From Hyphomicrobium_A sp963759735 (GTDB taxonomy: Bacteria > Pseudomonadota > Alphaproteobacteria > Rhizobiales > Hyphomicrobiaceae), in contig CAVXAF010000009.1 of assembly GCA_963759735.1 (NCBI GenBank), positions 186,001-250,000 of the forward strand: DNA of 64,000 nt, written 5' to 3'. Below are positions 18,489 to 28,024 of this stretch, in pieces. A program made the position numbers and the translations under genes. The notes below the pieces were generated by a model. That model saw only the letters and a program-made list of their open reading frames with translations, searched no databases and was not told the DNA's origin. Each line of letters begins with the position of its first letter. Positions within the stretch are counted from its first letter, which is position 1.

Positions 18489-19630
18489 TTAGACGACGGC
18501 GGCGCGCGGGGTGCCGCGGCCGTAGGCGCCGGAGAGTTGGTAGACACACACGTCTACAGACGACTGCGCCGCGCCGAAGTCGGCTTCCTGTTGCGCCTCG
18601 GTATAGACGACGCTCGCCGACGCGCTCGCCAGCGTGCGCACGACGCTCGCCCCGTCGAGCACGTCGACCTCGTAGCTCTCCGTATCCTCGCTGAGCGGCA
18701 CCTCCGGCGACTCCCAGCTATCGCCGCCGATGCGTGTGCGTCGCAGCCAGGAGATGTTCACATCGCCGCCCGAGCGCAGCCCGCGCACGTGCACCGGCGC
18801 CAGGGGCTTCAGGCCCAGGCCGTGAAACGTGTGCGTCGCGGCCGCATAAGAAGCATCGCCGATGTCACGAGCAGCCGGCCCAGAACGCCAGTGGTACGGC
18901 AAGCGTATTTCCGAAGCAGCGAGGTCGACGCGCGCCACCGCCGCATTAACGAGTACGAAACGCGCCCCTGTCGCCACGGCCGGACGCATTGCGAACTCGC
19001 TGCCGCCCTGGCCGCGCAGCAGCCCCGACAGTTCATAGGTGCCCGGCGACAGCAACGTGGCGGTGGCGAATTGAATCACCTCCCATTCGCCATCCGCGTT
19101 GCGAATTCCCGCGACGTTGCGGCCCGCGAGCAGTTGCAGGAGCGTGACTGAAGCCAGCGCCTCGCCCTCGACCCTCACCGTCAGACGCGTAGCGTGATCG
19201 AGCCGCCCTTCCGGGCCCGCCGGCAGCTCGTCGAGCGTGACCCCAATCGTCGACGGCGCCGTCGCCAGCGCCTTCAGCGCATATCCTGTCGTCTCCGGCG
19301 AACCGTAGACTGCGACGCTGCCGGGCCACGGCGTCTGCGTCGCCGCCACATAACCCGCGGTCGGCGGCTCGTCGCCGCGCAGCAGCGGCAGGTCGATGAA
19401 CTCGACGAGCGGCTGCCCGGCGATGACCGGCGTCCCAGTACGCACCGGGCGCGGCCGTGCCTTTACCCGCGCCGTAGATATCGATATCGATGCTGCGCGC
19501 CTCGATCTCGCGCGCGCCGTGCTCGCCGATCTCGACAACGCGCAAGTGACGCGTCCCGCCGCCGTGCACGATCTGCACGACGTCGGCCGGCTCCAGCGCC
19601 AGCAGGCTCGGCGGCAGAGAGATGCCAGCA
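18489..19630 (-). pseudogene. C-terminal remnant of GTA host-specificity/baseplate protein (g15-like)
   Basis: The sequence reads LPPSLLALEPADVVQIVHGG near its start and continues with VEFIDLPLLRGDEPPTAG, then FATATLLSPGTYELSGLLRG and a C-terminal fibronectin-like region, the pattern of the last third of the giant RcGTA host-specificity protein. Two thirds of the protein are absent. Its frame joins directly to the prohead protease, and the reading frame shifts once more near 19455-19475. In RcGTA-like clusters some ten genes (capsid to tail) lie between these two. It therefore looks like the product of a large deletion or an assembly collapse. As it stands it cannot make a functional baseplate. 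Confidence 0.75.
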
Positions 19631-20278
19631 CCGTCTCCTCACTCGATCCCTCTGGTGTTCCCCGGCCCGCATCCCGCAGGGCCTTGAGGCCAAAGAAGCC
19701 CGCGCCCATCACGGCGCGCGCCTCGCTTCGCGTCAGCCCAGCATCCCGCGTGAGCCAGCGTTCGAATTCCCTTTCGGTGGGCAGCCCATCGGCGAACGGG
19801 CGCGATTTCATTGACGCAACGCGCGCCTCTGGCAGCAGCGGAAAGGTGACGACCGAAATCTCCCACAGGTCGACCTTTTCCAACCGCCGTGTGCCGCTCG
19901 CGCGATCGCGCCGGCCTTTGACGGTGCGAAAACCGATCGACAAACCATCGAGCGCCCCGGCGCGCATCAGCGCCTGCACTTCGCGCGCCTTCACCACTTC
20001 CGGCATCAGGCGCCCTTGCGCATAGAGCCCGCGCGCGTCCTCGCGCAGCGCCGTCCAAACGCCTATCGGCTGGTTTGCGTCGTGCTGGAACAAGAGCTTG
20101 ATGCCGGCGACGCCGCGTTTTGTCAGACTGTCGGCGAAGGCGCCGGGCGCCACCACGTCGCCGGCCAGATCCTCGCGTCGAACAGGCTCGCGTAGCCCTC
20201 AAAGTTGCCGTCGGCATCGACGGCCTTCAGGTCGAGCGCCATGAACTTCACTTCGTGGCGCGCGTCACCGCTCATCAT
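19630..20278 (-). pseudogene. GTA/HK97-type prohead protease, frame interrupted and fused downstream
   Basis: ATG at 20278 (GGAG upstream) opens with MMSGDARHEVKFMALDLKA and DGNFEGYASLFD, and after a frame change continues DVVAPGAFADSLTKRGVAGI, LFQHDANQPIGVW and IGFRTVKGRRD, the signature of HK97-family prohead proteases (RcGTA g4). The change at about 20177-20180 fits loss of one C, since restoring it gives LFDREDLAGDVVAPG. The C-terminus runs on through GRGTPEGSSEE into the host-specificity remnant without a stop. The exact junction (about 19600-19660) cannot be fixed from sequence alone. It follows the portal gene by about 20 bp. Confidence 0.78.
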
Positions 20279-20297
20279 GTGCTGCTCCATATTCGGC

Positions 20298-21509
20298 TCA
20301 GGCGTTGTCGAATGTGCGGTGCGCGGCGGCGTCCGGCAGCGGCCCGTAGCCAACCGCGGCGCGTTTCTCATCGTCGGTGAGGAACGTCGCCGCTCCGATG
20401 CGCGACCACAGCGCTTCGCGCTCGGCGCATAATCCTTCCACCTGGTCGAGATCTGGCCGCAGCTCGACCGCGCCACCGTAGGCCGGCGCCAGCCAGGCCG
20501 AGAACGTCCGCGTCATGCGCTGCACCAGCGGCAACACCGTCTGCCGCCAGAACGCACGCTGCGCTTCCTGGTAATTGGCGTACGTGTTGTCACCCGGAAT
20601 ACCGAGCAGCATCGGCGGCACGCCGAGCGCCAGCGCGATGTCGCGCGCCGCGGCGTGTTTGGCGGCAATGAAGTCCATGTCCTTGGGCGAAAGCGAAAGC
20701 GGCTTCCAGTCTAAGCCGCCCTCGAGCAGCATCGGCCGTCCGGCATTGCGCGCGCCCTGGAAGGCCTCTTCCAGTTCGCTGCGCAGCCGCTTGAACTGCT
20801 CGCCGGTCAGGTTGCCGCCGTTCGCCGCATAGACGAGGGCGCCGGACGGGCGCGCGGAGTTGTCGAGCAGCGCCTTGTTCCACGCCGAAGCCTGGTTGTG
20901 GATGTCGATGGCGCTCGCCGCCGCCTCAATGGGGCTCATACCGTAGTGATCGTTGTCAGGATGAAACAGCCGGGTGTGCAGGATGGGGCGCACGCCGGCC
21001 AGCGGCTCCTCGGCAAAGCGCACGCTCGTCCCATTGGCCGAATACTCGAAAGCCTCCGGCCATCCAGAAGGCCCCGGCACCACCTTCATGCGGTCGGGGC
21101 GCAAAACATAGAGCTCGCGCAATCGCCCATCGACGCCCACCGCCTCGACGTAGGCATTGCCGGCGACGAGCAGGAAGCCATACCAGGCCTCGAGGAAGTC
21201 GGTGCTGGTGTGGTCGGGCGAGGGCCGCGCCAGGACGTCGAGCAACGGATGGCTCTCGATCTCCTCGGAACCCTCATAGAGCAGCAGCGGCACCGTCGCC
21301 GCCGCCTCGGCTATCATGCGCACGCTGCGATAGACGATGGCGTTCTGCATGAAGCCTTCGCGCGCGAACGACGCGTAGTCGCGCGGGCTCCACACCGGCT
21401 GACCGAGCGGCTCCCAGGCGATGAGCGGACCGGCCGCGCTCGCCTTGGCTTCCGTTCGTGGCACGCGAGCCGGCAGCAGCCGGCCGATCGCATCGAGAAT
21501 GCGCGACAT
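20298..21509 (-). CDS. GTA/HK97-type portal protein
   Basis: The product (403 aa) matches phage portal proteins of the HK97 type found as g3 in RcGTA clusters. It contains YRSVRMIAEAAATVPLLLYE near the start, AWYGFLLVAGNAYVEAVGVD, the AWNKALLDNSARPSGALVYA region and VPPMLLGIPGDNTYANYQEA. The portal ring sits at one capsid vertex and passes DNA into the head. ATG at 21509 has AAGGAAA upstream and was chosen over upstream in-frame codons. The gene appears intact and is of normal length. Confidence 0.9.
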   Translation of the reverse strand: MSRILDAIGRLLPARVPRTEAKASAAGPLIAWEPLGQPVWSPRDYASFAREGFMQNAIVYRSVRMIAEAAATVPLLLYEGSEEIESHPLLDVLARPSPDHTSTDFLEAWYGFLLVAGNAYVEAVGVDGRLRELYVLRPDRMKVVPGPSGWPEAFEYSANGTSVRFAEEPLAGVRPILHTRLFHPDNDHYGMSPIEAAASAIDIHNQASAWNKALLDNSARPSGALVYAANGGNLTGEQFKRLRSELEEAFQGARNAGRPMLLEGGLDWKPLSLSPKDMDFIAAKHAAARDIALALGVPPMLLGIPGDNTYANYQEAQRAFWRQTVLPLVQRMTRTFSAWLAPAYGGAVELRPDLDQVEGLCAEREALWSRIGAATFLTDDEKRAAVGYGPLPDAAAHRTFDNA

Positions 21510-21602
21510 GCGTTTCCTTTTTTGATTTGCGCCGGCGCCTCCCCCGCGGGGAGCCGGCCGCCGGCACACTGTTAGGCCGCGATTCCCGCTCGTGTCGCCA
21601 AA

Positions 21603-22958
21603 TCAGAGCCGGCGCACCGCAGGACGGCCGCCGCCGTTGACCATTAGATCGGTGAGCGCCCAAACCAGCGCATCGAGCCGGTCGGGCGAGCGCCCCTTCG
21701 CCAATCCGTCGGCACCGAATGCACACATCTGATCTTCCAGCGCCGCAAAGGCGCCGACGTGGACAACACGCCCTTCCGCATAGAGCGCCGCCACCGGTTC
21801 GGCGCGCAGCCACTTGCCGCGCGTCGCCCGCACCTGGCGCACCGCGACGCTCTCGTCGATCTGGCGCAGCACCGTCAGAACCAGATCGCCGCCCTGGTTC
21901 ACCTCGGCGACCACGCGGTCGGCGAGGAAGTCCCGATAGGCGGCCACCACCGCCCGCGCCCACACCTGCGGCTCGCGTCCCTGCAGCGTCCGGTCGGCAA
22001 TGACGTAGGCGCGTCCATCCGGCCCGATGCCCGCGACGATGATCCCGCACGCATCCGACGTCGCTGTCGCTGTCACCGGCGGATCGACGGCGACGACGAT
22101 ATGCGCCAACGCCGGCGCCACGCTCACGCGATGCGCATCGATCCAGTCGCGGCGCCACAATGCGCCCGACGTATCGTCAACCAGTTCGCCCAGCAGTTCC
22201 TGGCGGCCCAGTGCCGTGCCCGCATAGCGTCGCGTCATCTCATCGACGAACGTCGGCGCCAGGTTGTCGGCGTTGTCTGCCGTCGCCGCGCGCGTCACCA
22301 CGCTGCCGGCGTCGGCAAGCAGCCGCTTCAGAAAAGCTGTTGCGCGCGGCGTCGTCGTCGCCACCACCTGCGGGTTCGCGCCAAGTCTCAGCGCGAACTG
22401 CAGCATATTCCAGGTGCGCTCGGGATGCCGCCACTTGGCAACCTCATCGCACCACGCCGCATCGAACTGCGGGCCGCGCAGGCTGTCGGGGTCCTCGGCC
22501 GAGAACACCTGCGCCATAGCCCCCGACGGCCACACCAGCTGGCCTTTCGACGGCTCGTAATGGGGGCGCTCGGGCGCGCCATGCACGGCGAGCAATCCTG
22601 AAACGCCTTCGATCATCACCCGGCGAACATCGGCCAGCGTTTCGCCGACGAGCGCGATGCGCTTAGCCGCCGGGGCGTCATCCGCTGAGCGCCCCAGCGC
22701 CTTGGCGCGCACCCATTCAGCGCCAGCGCGAGTCTTGCCGGCGCCGCGACCGCCGAGGATCAGCCACACCCGCCACGGCATCGGCGTGTGCGGAGGCAGC
22801 TGGTCGACACGCGCCCACAGCGGCCAGTGCGCCAGGATCAGCGCCAGCTCATCGGACGAGAACTCACTGAGATCCTCTTTCAGCTTCCCGGCGGCGCTGG
22901 ATGCGCTCAAAGCGCTCGATAATCTCGCGCTGAAGTCGCTCCACGTCATCGTTGACAC
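21603..22958 (-). CDS. GTA/phage terminase large subunit
   Basis: The product (451 aa) is the DNA-packaging motor ATPase with nuclease. The Walker A motif GGRGAGKT lies at residues 69-76. The Walker B-like AAWCDEVAKW lies near 167-176 (Asp171-Glu172). The nuclease half carries VAVDPPVTATATSDACGI and EVNQGGDLV, and the DRLDALVWALTDLM string near the end is typical of RcGTA g2. Intact length. It overlaps the upstream small-terminase-like gene by 95 bp. Confidence 0.93.
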   Translation of the reverse strand: MSTMTWSDFSARLSSALSASSAAGKLKEDLSEFSSDELALILAHWPLWARVDQLPPHTPMPWRVWLILGGRGAGKTRAGAEWVRAKALGRSADDAPAAKRIALVGETLADVRRVMIEGVSGLLAVHGAPERPHYEPSKGQLVWPSGAMAQVFSAEDPDSLRGPQFDAAWCDEVAKWRHPERTWNMLQFALRLGANPQVVATTTPRATAFLKRLLADAGSVVTRAATADNADNLAPTFVDEMTRRYAGTALGRQELLGELVDDTSGALWRRDWIDAHRVSVAPALAHIVVAVDPPVTATATSDACGIIVAGIGPDGRAYVIADRTLQGREPQVWARAVVAAYRDFLADRVVAEVNQGGDLVLTVLRQIDESVAVRQVRATRGKWLRAEPVAALYAEGRVVHVGAFAALEDQMCAFGADGLAKGRSPDRLDALVWALTDLMVNGGGRPAVRRL

Positions 22959-23355
22959 TGACCTTGGCTGCGTTCCGGTTGTGAACTTTTTCCCCCTCCG
23001 GTACGGCCTCTACCTTCTCCATGCCGCCGATCAACGATCCCAACATCTTGGCATCGCGCTCAAGATCGGCCGAACTCAGCTCGCCGGTTTTCATGCCCAT
23101 CTCCATTTGCTTGAGCTTTGCATTGATGACCTTGCACATGCGGTTGGCGAGGGCGGCGCGCTTATTGCGCGGTGGCCTTGCCCGTGGCGGTGCCCGGCCG
23201 TTGCGTTCTGCCCGGCGCTTCCAGCCGCGCAGCTTAGCGAGCTTGCATACCCAGGCGCCCGTGCGACCCTGCTTGGCGCCGATCTGGTCTAAGGTGAGAG
23301 CGCTTGTCTCGTATTCGAGCCTGATGACGGCCTCAGTCGCTGCGTCCAACGCCAT
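22864..23355 (-). CDS. GTA small-terminase-like (g1) DNA-binding protein
   Basis: The product (163 aa) starts with a helix-turn-helix-like region (residues about 8-45: EYETSALTLDQIGAKQGRTG), then a basic stretch and a helical C-terminus (VERLQREIIERFERIQRRRE). Genes of this type stand at the head of gene transfer agent clusters and act as the small terminase that helps load DNA on the motor. The 95-bp overlap with the large terminase supports the pairing. Confidence is limited because the family is poorly conserved. Confidence 0.7.
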   Translation of the reverse strand: MALDAATEAVIRLEYETSALTLDQIGAKQGRTGAWVCKLAKLRGWKRRAERNGRAPPRARPPRNKRAALANRMCKVINAKLKQMEMGMKTGELSSADLERDAKMLGSLIGGMEKVEAVPEGEKVHNRNAAKVSVNDDVERLQREIIERFERIQRRREAERGSQ

Positions 23356-23720
23356 GCGCCGCGGCCATCCGATCGGAAATTATTGGGGGTTCGTCGATTG
23401 GCCGGTCCTGCCGGCGCAACTGTCGGGTTATACAGGAACCTTACCCCGCGAGCGTCACGCTGGGGATAAGTTGTTTTGCGGTCCTCGGCGTCATCGCCTG
23501 CCACGGGGCACGAAAAACGCGCGACAACGAGGAGCCGCGCGGCAAAAAATGCGCTATCTAGCCCCACGGCCCCGTCCGGGGCCGGCATGCCGTGCCTTAA
23601 CAGCACCACGCCGGCTTATGTATAAGTAACCGTTCGACGAAAGCGACTGAGTCGTGCCTCATACCGGCCAAAGGCCGGTGCCATAGAGGCCGCGGAATCA
23701 AACGCCGGGACAGACACGAC
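23356..23720. promoter_or_regulatory. Divergent intergenic region between GTA cluster and PBP gene
   Basis: This 365-bp stretch separates the minus-strand GTA cluster from the plus-strand penicillin-binding protein gene, so it must hold both promoters. No convincing coding frame lies here. A small GC hairpin, GGCCCC-GTCC-GGGGCC, occurs near 23568-23583, and a more AT-rich segment (TTATGTATAAGTAACC) lies near 23613-23630, shortly before the PBP gene. I see no clear CtrA-type TTAA-N7-TTAA site. Confidence 0.4.
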
Positions 23721-26011
23721 GTGCAGGATTGGTTTTCCAGACGCGAGCGCCGCGAGCGGACCGTCAACTGGCTTGGGCTCGACTCCAAGCTCGATTCGAC
23801 GCTTGCCGAAACCTGGGCACTCGTACGCGATGTTTGGAATGCCGGCACCAGCTTCTTCGCCCGCTTCCGTCTTAGCGGCTGGAAGCGCCTGCTCAACGAA
23901 GTAGCCTCCGAAGGCCTGACACTCGGCGCCGGCGGTTTCGTCGTCATGTTCGCGCTCGCCATCCCTGCGTTCGATGAGTTCAACGAGGGCAAGTTCCTCA
24001 CTGGCCAGTTCGCCGTGAAGTTCCTCGACCAGAACGGCAATGAGATCGGCAAGCGCGGCATCCTGCACAATGACTCCGTCCCGCTTGATGATATTCCCGA
24101 TGCCCTCGTCAAGGCGACGCTGGCCACCGAGGATCGCCGCTTCTTCGAGCACTGGGGCATCGATGTCTTCGGCACGTTTCGCGCGCTGGCGACCAACTTG
24201 CAGGCGAACGAAGTCGTCCAGGGTGGCTCGTCGATCACGCAGCAGGTGGCCAAGAATTTGTTCTTGTCTTCCGAACGCTCCCTGCAGCGTAAGATCAAGG
24301 AAGCCTTCCTGGCGATGCTGCTGGAGAGCCGCTTCACCAAGCGCGAGATCCTGAAGTTCTATTTTGACCGCGCCTACATGGGAGGCGGCGCCTTCGGCGT
24401 CGAGGCCGCCTCGCAGTACTACTTCGGTAAGTCGGTGCGGCAGGTCAATCTCGCCGAAGTCCGCCATGCTCGCCGGCCTTTTCAAGGCCCCGACGAAATA
24501 TGCCCCGCACGTCAACCTGCCAGCTTCGCGCGCCCGCACGATGGTGGTCTTGGACAATCTCGTCGATGCTGGGCTCTATACCTCGGGTCAGGTGCACTGG
24601 GCCCGCGTGCATCCCGCCAAGGCGATCGAGACACGCAATCCCAACAGCCCCGACTGGTTCCTGGATTGGGCCTTCGAGGAGGTGCAGCGCATCGCCGCCG
24701 GCCGCGGGGCATACGTTCTGACCGCGCGCACCACCGTCGATCTCACCATGCAAAAGGCTACCGACGAGGCACTCACCCAGGCGCTGCGCAACTACCGCGG
24801 CAATCGCGTCACCAGCGGCGCCATCGTGCTGATGGAGACCGACGGCGCCGTTCGCGCCATCACCGGCGGCCCGGACTACGGCGAGAGCCAGTTCAACCGC
24901 GCCACGCACGCCCGCCGCCAGCCCGGTTCATCGTTCAAGATCTACGTCTATGCCACGGCGCTGGAGAACGGATATACGCCGACCACGTCGGTGCGCGACG
25001 CCTCGCGCAGTTGCGGCCGCTGGCATCCGCAGAACTACGGCGGCAGCCACGGTGGCGGCGGGCCGCATGCCCATGTGGATGGCACTGGCCAAATCGCTCA
25101 ATACCGTTGCCGCCGAGTTGTCGTTCGCAGCCGGCCGCGACAAGGTCATCGAGATGACGCGGCGCTTGGGCATCACGGGCATCCGCAAGACGTGCTCGAT
25201 GGCGCTCGGCGACTACGGCATCAGCCCGATAGAACACGCCGGCGGCGTTGCCACCTTTATCAATGGCGGCAAACTCGCCAAGCCGTACGCCATCCTCGAT
25301 CTCGTCAGTTCCAAGGGTGATCTGATCTACAGCCGCGATCGCGACGAGCCGGAAGCTCCGCAGGTCGTTGAGCGCAAGGTTGCCGAAGGCATCAACTGGA
25401 TGATGCAGAAGGTCGTCACCGAAGGCACCGGACAGCGGGCGGCACTCGATTTCACCAACGTGGTCGGCAAGACCGGTACCTCGACGGGCCCCAAGGACGT
25501 ATGGTTTGTCGGCGCGACGGGTAAGTACGTCGGGACTGTGTGGCTCGGCAACGACGACAACCGACCGATGTCCGGCGGCACCACCGGTGGCCACTTCGCC
25601 ACGCCAGTGTGGCACTCGTTCATGTCGGTGGTGCATACCGACATGAACATCCCGACTATCCCCGGTTTGCAGCCGCATCCGGTGCAGGTCGCCGAGCAGC
25701 AGCGCATCGCCGCCCTCCGCCCCGAAGGCGAAGCGGCGAGCGCGACGGACACGCAGCGTACCTCATCGAGCCTGATGTCGGATAAGACACGCGAAGCGCT
25801 GCGCAAGATGGCGCAAGCTCTGCGCAAGGCGGGCGGCATCGCCGAGCCTCCGGTCGCTCCAAACAGCACCGGCAGCACGCCGCCCAGTCCGACACCCAAC
25901 GCCCCTAACCGCCGCGCCGAGCCACTAGTGCCCGGCACCGCCGATCAAAAGCGCACGACGCTCGGCGTCGTCAACCCGCCGCTCGATGGAAATCCCCGTG
26001 CTCTCCCATAG
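23721..26011 (+). CDS. Class A penicillin-binding protein (PBP1A family), frame interrupted twice
   Basis: The protein polymerises and cross-links peptidoglycan at the inner membrane. An N-terminal membrane helix lies at about residues 68-88. The glycosyltransferase domain shows ATEDRRFFEHWGID with its catalytic Glu, then GGSSITQQVAKNL and KREILKFYFDRAYMG. The transpeptidase has the SxxK serine in RQPGSSFKIY and the KTGTS motif in VVGKTGTSTGPKDVWFVG. The frame changes near 24459-24462 and near 25062-25064, and each side joins smoothly into family sequence, so base-call errors are probable. The restored length is about 763 residues, with a proline/alanine-rich tail. The start is GTG at 23721. 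DUF1214 and DUF1254 genes follow closely. Confidence 0.9.
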
Positions 26012-26045
26012 CACTCTCACACCAGTACACGTCGCCCTGCACCGG

Positions 26046-26651
26046 ATGCAGAAACGCCTCTCGATCCTCATCGGGATCCTCGGCGACTGGGCAGCTTTCA
26101 TCGGCGCGGTGCTGATCCTCGGCCTCGGCACCAGCTGGTACATGATCGATGTCGGCACCGGCCTCACCACCGAGCGTCATGGGCCATGGGTCGCCTGGAC
26201 GTCGGCCGGTCGCGCCGACACCGATCCCTATACGCGGGCGCACTTCGCACGGCTCGGCACGCTGCAGATCACCTCCGAGATCGCACTCGCCTACCTCGCT
26301 TACACCGACAGCGACGGCAACCGGCTGCACTCATCGTGCGACTACCTCGTCGAAGGACGCGACGACGGCGAGGACTGGTGGAGCCTCACCGTGTTCAACG
26401 ATCGCGGCGATCTCATCGCCAATGCCGCGCAACGCTACGCCTACACCAGTCAATCGATCGCGGTGCGCCCGGACGGCACTTTCGCTGTCGCGCTCGGACG
26501 CGAGGCAACGCCTGGCAACTGGCTGCCCACGGGCGGCGCCGGACGCCTGGCGCTGATGTACACCCAGTTCGATGCAGGAACGCCGATGCTCGATAAGGCG
26601 GAAGCGACGCCCAAGGCTCTGCCCGTCATTCGCCGGGTACAATGCCGATGA
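26046..26651 (+). CDS. DUF1214 domain membrane-anchored protein
   Basis: The product (201 aa) starts MQKRLSILIGILGDWAAF with a membrane helix at about residues 10-33, and an exported beta-rich domain follows (GPWVAWTSAGRADTDPYTRA, YLVEGRDDGEDWWSLTVFND) matching the DUF1214 pattern. The family usually works with DUF1254, encoded immediately downstream with an ATGA overlap (26648-26651). Function is unknown. The position after the PBP gene suggests envelope work. ATG at 26046 places the helix at the N-terminus. Confidence 0.82.
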   Translation: MQKRLSILIGILGDWAAFIGAVLILGLGTSWYMIDVGTGLTTERHGPWVAWTSAGRADTDPYTRAHFARLGTLQITSEIALAYLAYTDSDGNRLHSSCDYLVEGRDDGEDWWSLTVFNDRGDLIANAAQRYAYTSQSIAVRPDGTFAVALGREATPGNWLPTGGAGRLALMYTQFDAGTPMLDKAEATPKALPVIRRVQCR

Positions 26652-27226
26652 AGATCGCCCAAATGCTGCGCGGCGCCAATTGGCAGTTCATCCTAGCAGC
26701 GCCCGTCGCCGCCGGCATCCTGCACATCTGCGCGACCCTCGCCGCACCATACCTGACGGCTGCGTCCGCCTACAGTCGTCTGGCGCCGGGGCTGCCCGTC
26801 AATCACATGCAGATGCTGGCTGTCTCAGCGCCCGGTGCCGAGCCGCTGCCTTTCATGTCGCCCGATGCGCGCTATGCCATGTGCCGCTTCGACGCCACAG
26901 GCGGGCCGGTCAGCGTGTCGGCGAGCCTGCCCCCCGATCAGGGATGGACGCTCACCGTCATGACGCCGGAGGGCGACAATCTCTACGCGATCGCCTCGGT
27001 CCCCTCGCGGCCGACGCCTGTCTCGTTGGTGCTCGTGCCGTCGGAAGAAGCATTCCTCGGCGTCACGCCGGAAGCGCGCGGAATCGCCCGCGACATGCAA
27101 CCGCCAACCGCCGTCTCCGCGACGCGCGGCATCATCGTCGTGCGCGGTCCCGACAAGGGGTACGCCTATCAGCGGCACGTTGAAGCCGTGCTGCAAGAGG
27201 CGCGCTGCACCGCGCGGTCGTTCTGA
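26648..27226 (+). CDS. DUF1254 domain exported protein
   Basis: The product (192 aa) has a hydrophobic signal or anchor at about residues 12-38 and a mature domain with FMSPDARYAMCRFDATGGPV, SLPPDQGWTLTVMTPEGDN and ATRGIIVVRGPDKGYAYQRH, the short DUF1254 form found next to DUF1214 in Hyphomicrobiales. The start overlaps the DUF1214 stop (ATGA), which implies translational coupling and perhaps a physical complex. An alternative ATG lies 6 nt upstream at 26642. Confidence 0.82.
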   Translation: MKIAQMLRGANWQFILAAPVAAGILHICATLAAPYLTAASAYSRLAPGLPVNHMQMLAVSAPGAEPLPFMSPDARYAMCRFDATGGPVSVSASLPPDQGWTLTVMTPEGDNLYAIASVPSRPTPVSLVLVPSEEAFLGVTPEARGIARDMQPPTAVSATRGIIVVRGPDKGYAYQRHVEAVLQEARCTARSF

Positions 27227-27245
27227 CCGATCAAATACGCTGTGA

Positions 27246-27443
27246 CTACTCGGCGAGCTCCAGGACGTCGCGGACGTCGCGATCCCGGCGGCGCTCACTT
27301 CCGCTCGCCGCGGCGCCCTCATCCCTCCAGCGCTCATAGCGCACGCCTGGAAACAGGATGACTTCGGCGGAAGCGCCGTCGCGGCGCTCTGCTACGTCGT
27401 TGCTTCTGAACTCTGGGGTACGAAAGCTGAGTATCTGTGCCAT
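27246..27443 (-). CDS. Small conserved hypothetical protein
   Basis: ATG at 27443 gives 65 residues beginning MAQILSFRTPEFR, with the core SAEVILFPGVRYERWRDE. I recall this short pattern (ILSFR... followed by ILFPGVRYER) from many rhizobial genomes, but know no function. The charged C-terminus (GSERRRDRDVRDVLELAE) may be helical. It stands alone between DUF1254 and DUF1491, on the opposite strand to the former. Confidence 0.65.
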   Translation of the reverse strand: MAQILSFRTPEFRSNDVAERRDGASAEVILFPGVRYERWRDEGAAASGSERRRDRDVRDVLELAE

Positions 27444-27573
27444 GCGCCTCCCCCGTGACACGGCGGCCCCCGATTCGCTCTCGTCGTCAAGTGCGTTCGA
27501 CCAGAGCGCCACGAATCACAGTGTACAAGTTGGCATTGCCAACTGTTACCAAAACCTGAACTGGCTGGTGCAC

Positions 27574-27927
27574 TTAGTCGGAGGCTGTGACGAGACTGTC
27601 ATCGAGGAAGTGGCGGCCGCGGCGATCCTCGACCTCGATCACCCACAGATCGGAATCGAACTTCGCCTCGCGGGCCAGGAATTCGTCCGCCTTGGCGCCC
27701 TCCTCGCTGCCGGACGCGAGGCGAACCAGCCAGCGCCGATCGCTCTCGGCTCCATCGAGGCCTGCGGGAGCCGGCACATAAAGTTTGCATGTGCCGTCGA
27801 GCCGGTCGACCTTGATGTAGATGGCGCCGGCATCGTCATCGCCGTGGCGCACGACGACGGCCGACGCGCCTTCGACGGCACATCGGCGGATATACGCCTT
27901 GACCCAGAATTCAGCGCGTAGCCGCAT
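27574..27927 (-). CDS. DUF1491 family protein
   Basis: The product (117 aa) begins MRLRAEFWVKAYIRRCAVEG and contains YIKVDRLDGTCKLYVPAP and DLWVIEVEDRRGRHFL, the full pattern of DUF1491, a cytoplasmic family restricted largely to alphaproteobacteria and of unknown function. The length is normal and the frame is intact. Confidence 0.88.
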   Translation of the reverse strand: MRLRAEFWVKAYIRRCAVEGASAVVVRHGDDDAGAIYIKVDRLDGTCKLYVPAPAGLDGAESDRRWLVRLASGSEEGAKADEFLAREAKFDSDLWVIEVEDRRGRHFLDDSLVTASD

Positions 27928-28024
27928 GCCGCCACTCTAGACCATGATCGCCTCGGACCCTACAAGGTCCCGGCGTGCATGATCGTCTCACCCGAGTGCG
28001 CGCGACGCCCGGCGGCTGGCCTGC

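Noticed and set aside
23289..23629. Overlapping frames in the gap between the GTA and the PBP gene
   Set aside because: Frames on both strands cover the same bases with no signature or ribosome-binding site. The region is better read as a divergent promoter region.
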